A DNA stretch of 64,000 bases from Saccharomycopsis fibuligera x Saccharomycopsis cf. fibuligera (GCA_001936135.1 CP012813.1:1984001-2048000); one strand, 5' to 3'; shown: positions 44,339 through 55,362, numbered from the stretch's first letter. Translations and numbers: made by a program. Notes: generated by a model not told the origin, from the sequence alone.

Positions 44339-46342
44339 TGATAGATATCAAATTGAATCGGATTTATTGGGAGCTGGGGTATTGAGCGAGAAGTACGGTT
44401 TAGCTTGTTCTGATCTGGCCGATGAGCTGCTGTTTTGGGCTTTATTTACTTTTTAGTATCGAAGACAGGAAGCGAAAAAGTAAAATAAATAAAAATTTAG
44501 AAAAAAGCAAAATTTTATGCAAGATTAAGAAAAATGACGCGTCTGTATGCATGTACCAACAATTTGTACCTTTTCAAGTCTCAGAAACACCAATTAGAAG
44601 CCAACAACTGTCAATTGTCAACAGGACAGAAAGCGATAAGTAACAAAAAAGAAGTCAGCAATTTTGACAAATTTAATTCAGATTTATTCTTGCATTTTCA
44701 ACTCTTCAAATAGTTTTTCCACTGCTATCAGTCTGCGCGCTTTTGCGTGTATAGCTTTGTTACTATAATGTAAATGTATTGTTAACTATCTGAGTTGTAT
44801 GGGTAACACATTTTTCAGTCACAAAGCCTTTGAGGCATGCCTTAAAAAAAAGAGATAAAGGTTTATATTTGCTGGAGCTAAAACTGATTGCTCTGTACTA
44901 AAAGAAAGTAATCTGGAGAAACAAAGAATAAAATAGAAGACTTAAAGTCTTTATTTATTCACTTTTTTTTCAACAGCCATGTAAAGCAGGCCTGCTCTGA
45001 ACATGGTCCTATTTTGTAGTCAACATATATATTTTCATTACGCCTGAGAGAAAGCAGTTATAAAGCAACATACAGCCTTTATAATGGTAATTAATTATGT
45101 ATAAAAAGCAAATAAAGTAATGAAAATCAATGGTTTAGCTAACAAATACGATTTTTAACCTGATAGAATGCGGCAACAACATAAGGCTGCTCAAGTCACG
45201 AACAAACCACCAGTGACCATAAACTTAAATTAAGAATAATCCAAACAACCATACATTGTCGTGTAAAAAAAGCTTAACAGTTTGATCAGCTACATTAAAA
45301 GGATTTATTATCTAAGTTTAGTGGTCAGCAAGAATTTAGGCAGATATAAAGGACAAGGTGGCAAAAACCATTCCATGGATGAAATTGAAAGATCTAGTCT
45401 ACGAGCCATTGGGAGTGGAAAGTTCTTAATTCTTCAAAATAAAAAAAAAAATATCACTTTTGAATTTCTTTAGATAGTTTTTGAAAATACCAAACTGTTC
45501 CCTTTAAAGTGCTAATAAAATCAAACACTATGATTTTATTTTTTTATTTTTTTTTTTTAACTCCTTCTTGATTGTAGCTTCTTTGTTATGTCAAGGAAAC
45601 TGAGGTTGCATCCCCTTTCAAAAATGCTTTCAATTTGATCTACAAAAATGACAGCTGATTATCGATAAACTTTATTACAAATAATAATTCTAAGAATTCC
45701 GTTGTTGTCAAGAAATTTACATACAAACAACTATAGATTGGCAACTCCAAGATTTAGCAAAAAGCAAAAAAATGCCAAATAGTCAGACCTGCAAGCCGTA
45801 ATTCTATCTTTACATAGTGCAGGTGCAGTACTTTGCTTTACTCAGCGTTCGTTCTTTAAATTGCTTTAATCATTATTCGGTGGTTTAAAAGGAAGTGGCA
45901 AGTTTAATTACACTAAAAAAATATTGCTTGCAAGGTAATTTACTTATTGTCTTCAAAAAGGCTGTTTTGAGCTTTGGAAGGCAAGATTTTACCACATCAA
46001 TGTTTATTGATGATAAAGAGGAACATAAAATTTATTACTGTAAAGAAAGAGAGAAAGATGGGGCCATTTGGGGGGGGGGGGGGGAGCTAATATATGATGT
46101 CACGAATAGTACGCTAGATAAATGGATAAAAGACAAAAACAGATTGTACATAATAACTTTTTATACAGAAAAATTTTTAGTAAAGAACAAATGAAAAGAA
46201 AATCAACAATGTGTGGAATAGGTGATTGAAAAAATAACAAAAATAAATAGAATAAAATAAGGAATAATAGTAAACAAAAGCAAATACAAAATGTTACATT
46301 AGGCTTTGAGCAATGAGATTAAAATTCAAGTCTTCAAGAGCT
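44339..46342. other. Gene-free region between MMS4 and PRP20
   Basis: 2.0 kb, AT-rich. Its main oddity is a G15 run at 46070-46084. The 99-codon frame at 45895-46194 begins with GTG and includes the G run; not called. Confidence 0.6.
46070..46084. repeat. G15 homopolymer
   Basis: Uninterrupted run of 15 G in AT-rich DNA, 260 bp beyond the PRP20 stop codon. Confidence 0.95.
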
Positions 46343-47863
46343 TTATGCGTTTTCGGCTCTCTTTTCTTCAAGCTCTTCAACTTTATCTTCTCTTTTTTCG
46401 ACTTCTTCATCTGGCAACTTTACCCCAGCACTAACAGAGAATTGACCACCAGCACCAATTAACAAAATGTTATGGTCTTGAGTAGCTGTGTTTTTTATTC
46501 TCGTTGGAATTTCAATATCTTCATCGACTAAACCTTGACCAACAGCATAGGTGTCACCATAACCCCAAGAATAAGCAACCCCGTCTTCAGAAATAGCGAG
46601 AGAATGATGGGAACCAGCAGCCACAGTTCTGAATTTTGGAACATTTGGTACTAGTGTTGGGAAAGGAATAGCTCTAATTCTATCATGTGCATCTTTATAA
46701 CTATATTCTGGGTAATTCTTCTTGGCAATACCAACTTCCAACATATCAACTCTACCAAAAGAATACAAGGATCCATCAGAACTAAGGGCTAATGAATGAT
46801 GTTCCCCAGCAGCAATTTGAGTGATTTGCTTACCGGATAATCTAGTGATTTTGGTTGGTCTAGTGACAACATCACCATCGACTAATTCTTCCTTGATACC
46901 AACTTGGCCATATTGATTGAGACCCCAAGAGAAGACCTCACCTTTTGTGTCAATGGCAAAAGAGTGGTAGTCACCAGAAGCAATATACTTGATGTTTTTC
47001 AAAGCAACTGGTAGTGGCTTGAGAGACTGTAATCTAGTTCTTTCCATGATTTTTCTTCCGAGTTGATATTGTTGACCATCTCCCCAACCAAAGACATTAC
47101 CATAAGCATCAAGGGCCAACAAGTGATCTTTACCTGGCGCCAATTGGATAATATTCTTAAATTCAGAGATTTTTTTTGGAGTTTTTTGAATCTTTGTATC
47201 GGCGGAAAATCCCAATAACCCTTCATTGCATCTAAAACAACCCCAGGCGTAAACGTCACCATTATCGTACAAGACAGCACTAAGGTTATCAGTAGCAGCC
47301 AACTGAATGATTTTTGCATCATCAGTAGGTAAACCTTCTACAACACCTGGTGTTGATTCTGCTTCATTCAAATCACCGTCGTCATCGTCATCTTCATCAT
47401 CTTTTTTATTTTCTTTGATATCTTTGAGCTTTTCTTTACCAGCAGTATCTCTACCAAGCACAGCAGAATCATTGGCGCCCCAAGACCATACTTTATTGTC
47501 TTTATCTAAAACAAGGGTATGCATACCACCAACGGCAAAATCAACAACACCGACCTTGTCCTTGGATAAAAATGGATTCAATCTTGGTCTCTTGACTTCT
47601 TTTGTTTTAGCAGCCGGACCCAACCCAAGCTCACACATGGAACCAGTACCCCAAACAAACACATCTAATGGTTCGCCTTTAGGCTTTGGTGTTTCATTCA
47701 ATGCCGGTTTCACCTTTTTCACTCTGCCGTTGGATTTGGCAGGAGCAGCAGGAGCAGCAGCAGCGGCACCGTTAGCAGCAGTGGTAGCGGAGGTTTTCGC
47801 CTTTTTGGCTTCTGGCTTGGTCACTTTTGAAGCGCCATTAGCTCTGGTACGTTTAGGAGGCAT
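46343..47863 (-). CDS. PRP20: RCC1-family Ran guanine nucleotide exchange factor
   Basis: 506 residues (Saccharomyces Prp20/Srm1 482). A Lys/Ala-rich basic N-terminus (1-60) serves as nuclear localisation and chromatin-binding tail. From about 67 a seven-bladed RCC1 propeller begins: DVFVWGTGSMCELGLG, FAVGGMHTLVLDKDNKVWSWGANDSAVLGR, LYDNGDVYAWGCFR, GDYHSFAIDTKGEVFSWGLNQYGQVG, AAGEHHSLALSSDGSLYSFGR and AAGSHHSLAISEDGVAYSWGYG. An Asp-rich insertion sits at about 155-170, where the yeast protein also has an acidic insertion. It loads Ran (Gsp1) with GTP in the nucleus. Divergent from ENP1. Confidence 0.96.
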   Translation of the reverse strand: MPPKRTRANGASKVTKPEAKKAKTSATTAANGAAAAAPAAPAKSNGRVKKVKPALNETPKPKGEPLDVFVWGTGSMCELGLGPAAKTKEVKRPRLNPFLSKDKVGVVDFAVGGMHTLVLDKDNKVWSWGANDSAVLGRDTAGKEKLKDIKENKKDDEDDDDDGDLNEAESTPGVVEGLPTDDAKIIQLAATDNLSAVLYDNGDVYAWGCFRCNEGLLGFSADTKIQKTPKKISEFKNIIQLAPGKDHLLALDAYGNVFGWGDGQQYQLGRKIMERTRLQSLKPLPVALKNIKYIASGDYHSFAIDTKGEVFSWGLNQYGQVGIKEELVDGDVVTRPTKITRLSGKQITQIAAGEHHSLALSSDGSLYSFGRVDMLEVGIAKKNYPEYSYKDAHDRIRAIPFPTLVPNVPKFRTVAAGSHHSLAISEDGVAYSWGYGDTYAVGQGLVDEDIEIPTRIKNTATQDHNILLIGAGGQFSVSAGVKLPDEEVEKREDKVEELEEKRAENA

Positions 47864-49125
47864 TATTCGATTTTGGCTATGGCAGTAATTGAGTAACAGA
47901 ACCTTGGTTAGTTATGCTAAAATTTCGGTTGCTTCACTGTTTGAATCAAGTGTTTTTGTAAATCTAGCGAGCATGCTGCTACCACCAATATAAACAAGCG
48001 GGGCGGGCAGTGAAATTTTCTTAGCAAAACAGGGCATCACGTGCATTGTTCATGCATTTACAACTTCAACTTCAGTAATGTTTATGAGCAATGGCAATTG
48101 CCACTGGATGCCACTGGATGTGACTCAAGTGGCAAAGGAGGTTTTTTGGGTTTGTAATAATCTGATAGTATGCCATTACGAGTAAACGCAACTGCGCAGA
48201 CATTGACTATGAGAGGGCAGAATGCAGCAGTATAGCAATAACATTGATGCTATTATGTAGATACAGAGTGTAGGGTGCAAAGTATCAAAGCTTACGGTTA
48301 GAGAGAAAGAGGAAGTGCTGCATCACTGCTGATCACCACGAAGCCATGGAAAAGCAAAATGTGCAATTCTCTCTATTGGTAAAACAATCACTACCAGAAA
48401 AATTGTTCTTGCCGTTTGTGTGCCAACTTGACCCATTCACCGAGACTTTTCAACAAAGATTGCGCCACGCAAAATTAACAAAATGACTCAACGACAATGT
48501 TCCCATAAGACATAAAAAGAACTCAAAACAAAGTCCCAATCCAGCTGCGCAATTTTAGCCACTATGCCCAGTCCTAAAAATTCAATAAAAATTGGCTGTA
48601 ACTATAGTAGTTTCTGATTTCAAGTTTAACCCTCTCCAGCAATGTCCGATCTTCGTAATTGTAATGCGGCAGACACTCTCGCTAACCCATCAAGTATGCA
48701 CGCACCATGCTTAAACATTTTGAGCAAATAACTTTAATTCATTACCCAATGATACAAGCACATGTAAACCGTTTAAAGAATTCTTGTGAACGTTAAGCAT
48801 AGTTAATGATGTTAAAAGCACAGTGATGATTGTCTTAACTATATGGCAAGATGATCCCACCGATTTGGCATATTACGGCCGGGTAGTGAGATGAGCTAGA
48901 AAAAAAAAATTTTTGAAATTTTTTTTTTAAGCTTTTGATATAGACGATGCAGCGGTTGTGAGTGATAATAAATGGTAGTGCAGAGTAAAGTGGCAGTTTG
49001 ATCATATACATTAGATATACTATAGATACCCTCGTATTCACGAAATCAGGCATAGCCCGAAGTTGGCATTAATAACAAGTAGCACACTAATAAAACGACA
49101 TACAATAACATAAGGGAAATTCATA
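47864..49125. other. Divergent promoter PRP20 / ENP1
   Basis: 1.26 kb between two essential growth genes. No known motif called with confidence. A 46-codon ATG frame at 48346-48486 is noted but unsupported. Confidence 0.6.
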
Positions 49126-50646
49126 ATGGGCAAAGTATCAGTTGCTAGCACCAAGCAAAAGCCACAACATTCACCATTATATAAGGACATCACTTCTGAA
49201 GGTGGGAAGTTGAGAAAGACTCCAAGAGGCAACAGTAAAAGATCCAAAGGTGGCAGTAACAATAATGGGCAAGATGAAGAAGGATTTGTTGATGCTGCTG
49301 CATCTAGAAAGATTCTTCAGCTAGCTAGAGAACAGCAAGAAGAGATTGACGAAGAAGAAAATGCACAACAAAGTAACATAACTCACAAGTACAGATTTCA
49401 GATGCCTGAAGATTCTGACGAAGATGATGATGAAGCGGATGGCAATAGTGAAGCCGAAGATGAGGCACAATTTGCCGAGTTGGAAGATTTCGATGAGCAG
49501 GAATTAGAAGGAGATGAAGAAGAAGAAGAAGAAGTTAATGAAGAAGATGCCAAACTTTTTGAACAATATCTCAATAGCACGAAAAGTAGTAATGCTGGTG
49601 CCAATTTTGACGGGTTCGGATCATACAATTTAGCCGACAAAATCATGGCCGAAATTGAAGCCAAAAAAGCTCAACTTGAAGAACAAAATCAAGCTGGCAA
49701 TGAAAATGAAGAACAAAATAGACAAGGAGGAGGAGTAATGTTGCCGCCAAAAGTGATTGCAGCATATACTCAAATAGGTCAAGTGTTATCTACTTGGACG
49801 CATGGTAAATTACCAAAATTATTCAAAATTATTCCATCTTTAAACAACTGGGAAGATGTGCTTTATGTGACTGATCCTGCCGGTTGGTCCCCTAATGCAT
49901 GTTATGAAGCCACTAGGCTTTTTGTTTCCAATTTACATGCTAAAGAAGCTGAAAAATTTGTGAATATGGTGCTTTTAGACAGATTTAGAGACAATATCGA
50001 AGAAGATGAATCTCACCATTTGAACTATCATTTATATCGTGCATTGAAAAAGGCATTATATAAGCCAAGCGCATTTTTTAAAGGTTTCTTATTCCCATTG
50101 GTGGAGTCCGGTTGTTCTAATAGAGAAGCAATGATTGCTGGATCAGTGTTATCTAAAGTCAGTATTCCGGTCTTGCATTCATCAGTGGCGTTGAGTTATT
50201 TGCTTAATTTAGATTTCAATCCCGCAGTAACGTTCTTCATTAAAGTGTTATTGGAGAAAAAATACGCTTTACCATACCAAACTGTGGATGATTTGGTTTT
50301 CTACTTTATGAAATTTAGAATTTTACCAGGCGTTAGCACCGGCGCTACTAGCGGTGGTGCAGGAGCTGATATAATTGAAGATGATACCACCATGGATGGT
50401 GCGTATGATAGTAATAACAAGAAGGAAAACGTATTGCCTGTCGTGTGGCATAAAGCGTTTTTGGCATTTGCTCAAAGATACAAGAATGATATCACTGATG
50501 ATCAAAGAGATTTCTTGTTGGAGACCGTGAGACAAAGGTTCCATAAGCAAATTGGACCAGAAATTAGAAGAGAGTTGTTGGCTGGTAAACCAAGAATGAC
50601 CGGTGGCATTAAGGAGACCGAACCGGAAATGATGGACATTTTTTAG
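49126..50646 (+). CDS. ENP1: Bystin family 40S ribosome-biogenesis factor
   Basis: 506 residues (Saccharomyces Enp1 483). The N-terminus is Lys/Arg-rich, followed by FVDAAASRKILQLAREQQEE, a long Asp/Glu-rich tract (about 90-150) and KLFEQYL. The bystin domain starts near 205: PPKVIAAYTQIGQVLSTWTHGKLPKLFKIIPSLNNWEDVLYVTDP.WSPNACYEATRLFVSN (one residue masked), then HLNYHLYRALKKALYKPSAFFKGFLFPL, SIPVLHSSVALSYL and a C-terminal HKAFLAFAQRYKNDI...IGPEIRRELL. These are highly characteristic. It is a component of late pre-40S particles in nucleus and cytoplasm. A GATxNNKK-like loop (about 410-430) is specific to this protein. Confidence 0.97.
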   Translation: MGKVSVASTKQKPQHSPLYKDITSEGGKLRKTPRGNSKRSKGGSNNNGQDEEGFVDAAASRKILQLAREQQEEIDEEENAQQSNITHKYRFQMPEDSDEDDDEADGNSEAEDEAQFAELEDFDEQELEGDEEEEEEVNEEDAKLFEQYLNSTKSSNAGANFDGFGSYNLADKIMAEIEAKKAQLEEQNQAGNENEEQNRQGGGVMLPPKVIAAYTQIGQVLSTWTHGKLPKLFKIIPSLNNWEDVLYVTDPAGWSPNACYEATRLFVSNLHAKEAEKFVNMVLLDRFRDNIEEDESHHLNYHLYRALKKALYKPSAFFKGFLFPLVESGCSNREAMIAGSVLSKVSIPVLHSSVALSYLLNLDFNPAVTFFIKVLLEKKYALPYQTVDDLVFYFMKFRILPGVSTGATSGGAGADIIEDDTTMDGAYDSNNKKENVLPVVWHKAFLAFAQRYKNDITDDQRDFLLETVRQRFHKQIGPEIRRELLAGKPRMTGGIKETEPEMMDIF

Positions 50647-51286
50647 ATGAAGAAGTTTCGTTAGAGTGGAGGTGTGTTGGCGTAATGGAATGTATTTAAT
50701 ATATATATATATATATACTAAAAAAATCTTTTTGCATTGTTATTATTATACAAAGTTTAACATTTTGTTTTTTTTTGTTGAAGTTATTTTGTAAGCTCAG
50801 TAACGACCAAAAGGTAGAAATTTTGTCCTGCTGCAAATCATCTTGACCGATGTTCTAATAACAAAATAAAAGCCCGAGAAACTGAAATTTCTTTTGAACA
50901 TAAATAGCTTTATAGCTCACTCGGAAGCTTTCACCCAAAGCGTTACCACGAAAATGTAGAAGTGCATACCGTAATTTTAAAACTACTAGAGCTCTTTTTG
51001 CTATCCAAACATCTGGTATTATCGTATAGTCGAAATACCTGCCTTTTACATAACACTTAAACTTTGGAAAACAACGGCAGAGGAAAACACATATAAACTT
51101 TAGGATATCATACAATCGGTCTCTATCTTATAAGTAAGAAGTCCTATATACAACTTGCAAAAGTAAATCCAAAATTTACATATCAAAAAGTAACATTCAA
51201 CAAGCCACTATTCATTCGTATGTATATTATATCCTATAAAATGAAGCAACAAACAAAGAAGTATAACTGTTCATTTTAAGCATGAT
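50647..51286. other. Convergent intergenic ENP1 / JLP1
   Basis: 640 bp, AT-rich, short TA repeat at about 50700-50717. No gene. Confidence 0.6.
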
Positions 51287-52564
51287 TCAATCCAAATTCA
51301 AACCTAATGTTTCTCTCTGAGATTTTGACTTTTCATCAAAATATGGAATTTCAGCCAAACTAGTGACTCTAGTACCATGACGTGGTTGTTTACCTTCGTG
51401 ATCCCAAACTGATCTATGTTGAGTGATTCTATTATCCCAAATAGCACTTGACCCTAAGCCAGGAGCACTTGGCTTCCAATTGAATCTGACTTGAATATCA
51501 GCATTTTTTTCATAGACATCAAACAAATAATTCAAAATCAAGTCACTTTCCACTGGATTCAAACCAACAATTCTTCTAGTCATGCCACGGTTAACAAAGA
51601 GCGACTTCCACCCAGTGGCTGGGTGCGTTCTCACTAATGGATGTTCTCTTTCGATTTTTTTAGGTCCCGAGAACGGATCATTACGATCCAAGTACCCATG
51701 AGCAGAAATGAACACTGCCTTCTTGCCGTCTAAGAATTTTTGCAATTCTGGGGATAATTTGTCATAAGCACCATAACCGGAGGCCCAAAGAGTATCACCG
51801 CCAACTTCTGGTACGGTATCATTATGCAAATGAGTAATGCCGGCTGGCTGATGTTCATGAACCAAATCAGTATGCCAGATTTCATTACCTTTGGAGTGAT
51901 ACTGGGAATTGAAATTACCCCAGTTGTTGTTTTTATAAGTGATGCCTTTGCCGTTGTGCTTCAAGTTTCTGTAATCCGACCAAATTACGGAAATGCCAGG
52001 CAAGCCAGGAACTTGACTCACTTGAGGATGTTTTTCCACCTGGCCCCAATATTGACCCAATTCTAATTGTTTTTGAGGACTGAGTTTTTGGTCTTTGAAG
52101 AAAACAACCCCGCGTTCAGCAATAAGCAATGCTAACTCGTCTTTTTGCTTGTCATTGAGATCAGCAAGTTGCAAACCAACAATTTCAGTACCAATATGAT
52201 TAGTCAAGTTTCTAACTTCCTTAGCAGCACCAAAGAGGGCTTTCTTTTCTGGGTCGGCGTTTTTGCCACGTTCAATGTATGGATAGTCTTCATTTCTGAC
52301 TTGAAATGCTTCGTCAACATAAACCGGGATCTTGGAAATGTCTGGTCTGGATGGGTAACCTTTACTGATGTCTACCCCGGCTTCTTCGAATCTTTTACGA
52401 GCTGGGTCTGGCAAGATTGTGAGGCCTTCTGGATCAGGACCATGAATGCTGGCTTCTGGGCCACCAGTGGTGATATTTTTGGAAATGATAAGGTTTTTGA
52501 TGTGCTCATCAAGCGGAACGTTCTTGTCCTGGGCTCCAGTTAGTTCAATGGTTGTGGTAGACAT
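51287..52564 (-). CDS. JLP1: Fe(II)/2-oxoglutarate-dependent sulfonate dioxygenase (TauD/TfdA family)
   Basis: 425 residues from ATG 52564 (MSTTTIELTG); the frame upstream lacks an ATG start and the extension is not conserved-looking. Saccharomyces Jlp1 is 412. TauD/TfdA fold: VVFFKDQKLSPQKQLELGQYWG, iron ligands H231 and D233 in WHTDLVHEHQPAG, the HLHNDTVPEVGGDTLWAS strand, distal iron ligand H383 in DNRITQHRSVWD and the 2-oxoglutarate-binding arginine R399. In yeast this enzyme releases sulfite from sulfonates such as taurine or isethionate under sulfur limitation. It is divergent from a flavin monooxygenase gene over a 953-bp promoter, suggesting joint control. A TATA-like TATATATA lies about 45-53 bp upstream of the start. 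Confidence 0.93.
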   Translation of the reverse strand: MSTTTIELTGAQDKNVPLDEHIKNLIISKNITTGGPEASIHGPDPEGLTILPDPARKRFEEAGVDISKGYPSRPDISKIPVYVDEAFQVRNEDYPYIERGKNADPEKKALFGAAKEVRNLTNHIGTEIVGLQLADLNDKQKDELALLIAERGVVFFKDQKLSPQKQLELGQYWGQVEKHPQVSQVPGLPGISVIWSDYRNLKHNGKGITYKNNNWGNFNSQYHSKGNEIWHTDLVHEHQPAGITHLHNDTVPEVGGDTLWASGYGAYDKLSPELQKFLDGKKAVFISAHGYLDRNDPFSGPKKIEREHPLVRTHPATGWKSLFVNRGMTRRIVGLNPVESDLILNYLFDVYEKNADIQVRFNWKPSAPGLGSSAIWDNRITQHRSVWDHEGKQPRHGTRVTSLAEIPYFDEKSKSQRETLGLNLD

Positions 52565-52802
52565 TGTGGAGGTTTTTTGGAGAGAGAAATGTGGAAAAAG
52601 TAAGAAATGTATATATAAAAAAAAAGCAAAGCTGCTGCTTGATGGACAAAGCAAGAAAGATGCTACAGGATCGTAAAAGGTGTTTGGGTATGGTATATTT
52701 ATATAGATTTCACCAGCTACAATGCCATACGTATTGGATACAGCCACATGTTGAGACGAGCGAAGGTGTCAATGGTGTGTTGACGTGCGCATTAGTAATA
52801 GA

Positions 52803-52809
52803 GTGTGGC
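52803..52809. promoter_or_regulatory. Candidate Met31/Met32-like core (GTGTGGC)
   Basis: One mismatch from the CTGTGGC core, about 240 bp from the JLP1 start. Sulfur-starvation genes in yeasts use such sites together with Met4. Weak on its own. Confidence 0.25.
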
Positions 52810-53012
52810 TCACGCGACGGGACACGGCGTAGCTTTATCGGGGAAAGAGGGGGAGGCAAGTGGCCAATCGGGGGAAGAGAGTGGTAATCAGGGGACCGAG
52901 TTAGGGAGGTAGAAGAGTTGTGGAATAGTATCTTGTACAGTTGTTGAGTGTAATGGGAATTCGGCAGAAAGTGGTTGTGGTGGAATGCGTGTTCCCGTGC
53001 AAAGAGAAAATA

Positions 53013-53024
53013 ATCTCCGGAGAT
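53013..53024. promoter_or_regulatory. Perfect 12-bp palindrome ATCTCCGGAGAT
   Basis: Self-complementary with CCG/CGG core, the kind of site bound by Zn2Cys6 dimers; near the middle of the divergent promoter. Confidence 0.4.
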
Positions 53025-53276
53025 GCTGTCACTCTCCCTGACAGGTGCCACCGCCATGGGTCTTACACTATCAATAAACTAGCCGCTCCACCAGCCACTT
53101 TGTTGCGGCAGATCAGACCAGACACGCCCGCAGTCTACCGTATAAATGCAATAATACAGGTATATCTTGACATTGTCCTTTGCACTCCAAGTATGCTCTG
53201 TGTTACACACCTCCACCACTCTTTCCACGGCTGCTGGTCTCCTCGGCTAAATCTCAGATCATGCATCATGTTCCCA

Positions 53277-53283
53277 CTGTGGC
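53277..53283. promoter_or_regulatory. Candidate Met31/Met32 core (CTGTGGC)
   Basis: Exact CTGTGGC core of the AAACTGTGGC consensus, about 235 bp before the monooxygenase start. Confidence 0.35.
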
Positions 53284-53419
53284 TGACATCATGTGCGCTG
53301 ATACTATCCAACTCGCTTCCCTATTCTCTCATCCAATGCTAGGCTTTTTGTTGATGATTAATATATAACTCCGACGAAGCTTCTAAATGATAATCAACCT
53401 CGGACATATTAATTACCAT

Positions 53420-53422
<3 letters not shown>

Positions 53423-53450
<28 letters not shown>
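53423..53450. repeat. T28 homopolymer
   Basis: Uninterrupted T run about 68 bp upstream of the monooxygenase ATG, a plausible nucleosome-excluding promoter tract. Confidence 0.95.
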
Positions 53451-53517
53451 CGTTTTCTCCCTTCTATCTCTTAGCCACTTGCCCCAGATCCAAACGTCCC
53501 AGCTTAACATTTCAATC

Positions 53518-55362
53518 ATGTCCATCAAATCAGTAGCCATCATTGGTGGTGGCCCATCAGGTATTGCTTCCCTTTACGAGCTCACCAGAGTAGACATTTC
53601 AGGACAGTCACTTTTTGGTTCCAAGGACATTTCCCACCTCGAACAAACAAACCAGCTAGCATTTGATAAAGTTGTACTTTTCGAAAGAAACCCAAGTGTT
53701 GGTGGTGCTTGGAGTGATTCTGTCACTGGCAAATCAGTGGATCCTCAACTTCCTCCACTCCAACAACTACAAAGCAACTTGTATAACAAACCAGATGAAA
53801 TTTATGCTAAACCAGCCTTGCCTCAAGGTGCCGAGTCTGCTTCTTTTAACAAACCGTTGCTTGTGGATACTGAAGCTGATTCCGAAGATCAAGTGGAGAA
53901 AAAGTATCAATACCAGTGGCGCGGCACCGGTGTTTATAGTGGATTATTCACTAATGTGCCGGCCAAGTACATGTCTTTTTCATTTGATGAATATGACCAT
54001 CAAAAGATTAGACAAAAATACCCAAAATTACAAGTATTGCAACCAGCTGAAGATGTTGGCGCATACTTGAAAAAAGTCACCGAACGTAACAATTTGTACA
54101 AAAATATCAAGTTGAACACTAATGTGGAAAATGTGAAAAAGTTGGATAATGGCAAATGGTTGGTCACAGTGAGAGAAAAATTTGTTGTTAATGAAAATAA
54201 CAAAGACAAATTTTATGACAAATGGTACTCTGACACCTTTGATGCAGTCATCCTTGCTAATGGTAAAACTATTCCTTATGTCCCCATTTTCCCCCACTTG
54301 GCCGAATTTGTTGAACGTAATGCATCCAAACCTCGAGAACAACAGGCTCTCATCACCCACGCTAAAGCCGTCCCTGATCCTAACTTCCTCCGGAAGGCCA
54401 AAAAAGTCTTGTTTGTTGGAAGTAGCGTCAGTGCTGCTGATTTACTCCAATACGCTTTTCCTCGCCATGGCCATGGCTCGCCAAATTCTGTATTTGTATC
54501 TCGCAAGTCTGAATCTAGTGTCCGTACAGAATGGCTAGATTTTGCCTGCTATAGTTCAGGAATCACTACCAAGCCCACCATCAAGCAGTTCCTCCCAGAT
54601 CAAAACGCAATCGAGTTCGATGATGGTACTATCGAAGCTGACTTTGATGTGATTTTATTCGCAACGGGATACCATATGCATTATCCATTTCTTGATCAGC
54701 ACCAATACCCACAGCAACATCAACATCATGACGTTTCAAATTTTTACTTGTTTACTTTTTCACGCAATGATCCAACTTTGGCGCTTGTTGGGAATACCTA
54801 TGCTGGGTTCTTTTTCAATAGAGTGGAATCCCAAGCAGCGGCACTTGCTGGCGTCTGGGGCGGTTTCAGCAAGCTTGCATCACCAGAAGAACAAGAAAAA
54901 TGGTTTGCCAATAAGAAGGCTCAAGATTTGAAGGTGTTCTTTATTAGACAGAATTTTATTGATCCGTTGATTAAGTTAGCAGTGCATGGCAGACCTAATC
55001 CTTTTGATTTGGGCGACAGATATGAACATGTGAGAGATGCAAGTGAGGGAAAACGACTAGTTGAACAGATTTTCTTTGAACTAAAAGATGGCAAGTATTC
55101 GCCAGAAGATTTATTTCGATTAGGTTGGAGTGGCGTAGAGCAGCAAGGCGATGAGTTTAGTTTTAGCGATGGCTTTATTGATAAGTTGGCAGACTTGAGT
55201 GTTGCTGAGGGTTATACAGATGGAAGAGCTCTGAGAGATAGTTTGCAGAGTAGTGGAAGTGAATTTGATAGCGATAAGGATGCGAGAATTAGGGGAAGTA
55301 TTAGCTCATTGAGCACTGATATTACCAAGATCACTGAACCATTGCCTGGTTCGCAAAAGTGA
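53518..55362 (+). CDS. Flavin-containing monooxygenase
   Basis: 614 residues from ATG 53518 (MSIKSVAIIGGGPSGIASLYE); the frame opens 13 codons earlier only with TTG. FAD-binding GGGPSG at 10-15, VVLFERNPSVGGAW as the second FAD segment, the NADPH-binding GSSVSA at 301-306 and the FMO signature FATGY at 381-385. Length exceeds Saccharomyces Fmo1 (about 430) through a C-terminal extension of acidic/Ser-rich character and an insertion at about 90-130. Class B monooxygenases oxygenate sulfur or nitrogen centres. Next to a sulfonate dioxygenase, a role on organosulfur compounds is a reasonable inference. The stop codon lies in a 36-bp tandem duplication. Confidence 0.9.
   Translation: MSIKSVAIIGGGPSGIASLYELTRVDISGQSLFGSKDISHLEQTNQLAFDKVVLFERNPSVGGAWSDSVTGKSVDPQLPPLQQLQSNLYNKPDEIYAKPALPQGAESASFNKPLLVDTEADSEDQVEKKYQYQWRGTGVYSGLFTNVPAKYMSFSFDEYDHQKIRQKYPKLQVLQPAEDVGAYLKKVTERNNLYKNIKLNTNVENVKKLDNGKWLVTVREKFVVNENNKDKFYDKWYSDTFDAVILANGKTIPYVPIFPHLAEFVERNASKPREQQALITHAKAVPDPNFLRKAKKVLFVGSSVSAADLLQYAFPRHGHGSPNSVFVSRKSESSVRTEWLDFACYSSGITTKPTIKQFLPDQNAIEFDDGTIEADFDVILFATGYHMHYPFLDQHQYPQQHQHHDVSNFYLFTFSRNDPTLALVGNTYAGFFFNRVESQAAALAGVWGGFSKLASPEEQEKWFANKKAQDLKVFFIRQNFIDPLIKLAVHGRPNPFDLGDRYEHVRDASEGKRLVEQIFFELKDGKYSPEDLFRLGWSGVEQQGDEFSFSDGFIDKLADLSVAEGYTDGRALRDSLQSSGSEFDSDKDARIRGSISSLSTDITKITEPLPGSQK

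Larger units (their letters stand above)
52565..53517. other. Divergent promoter JLP1 / flavin monooxygenase
   Basis: 953 bp, markedly more GC-rich than other intergenic DNA here. It carries a perfect 12-bp palindrome (53013-53024), a CCAAT at about 52863-52868, TGTGGC cores near both genes and a T28 run (53423-53450). Confidence 0.6.

Noticed and set aside
45895-46194. 99-codon frame downstream of MMS4 promoter
   Set aside because: Begins with GTG and runs through the G15 tract; no support.
48346-48486. 46-codon ATG frame in PRP20/ENP1 promoter
   Set aside because: Length is within chance expectation and no family recognised.
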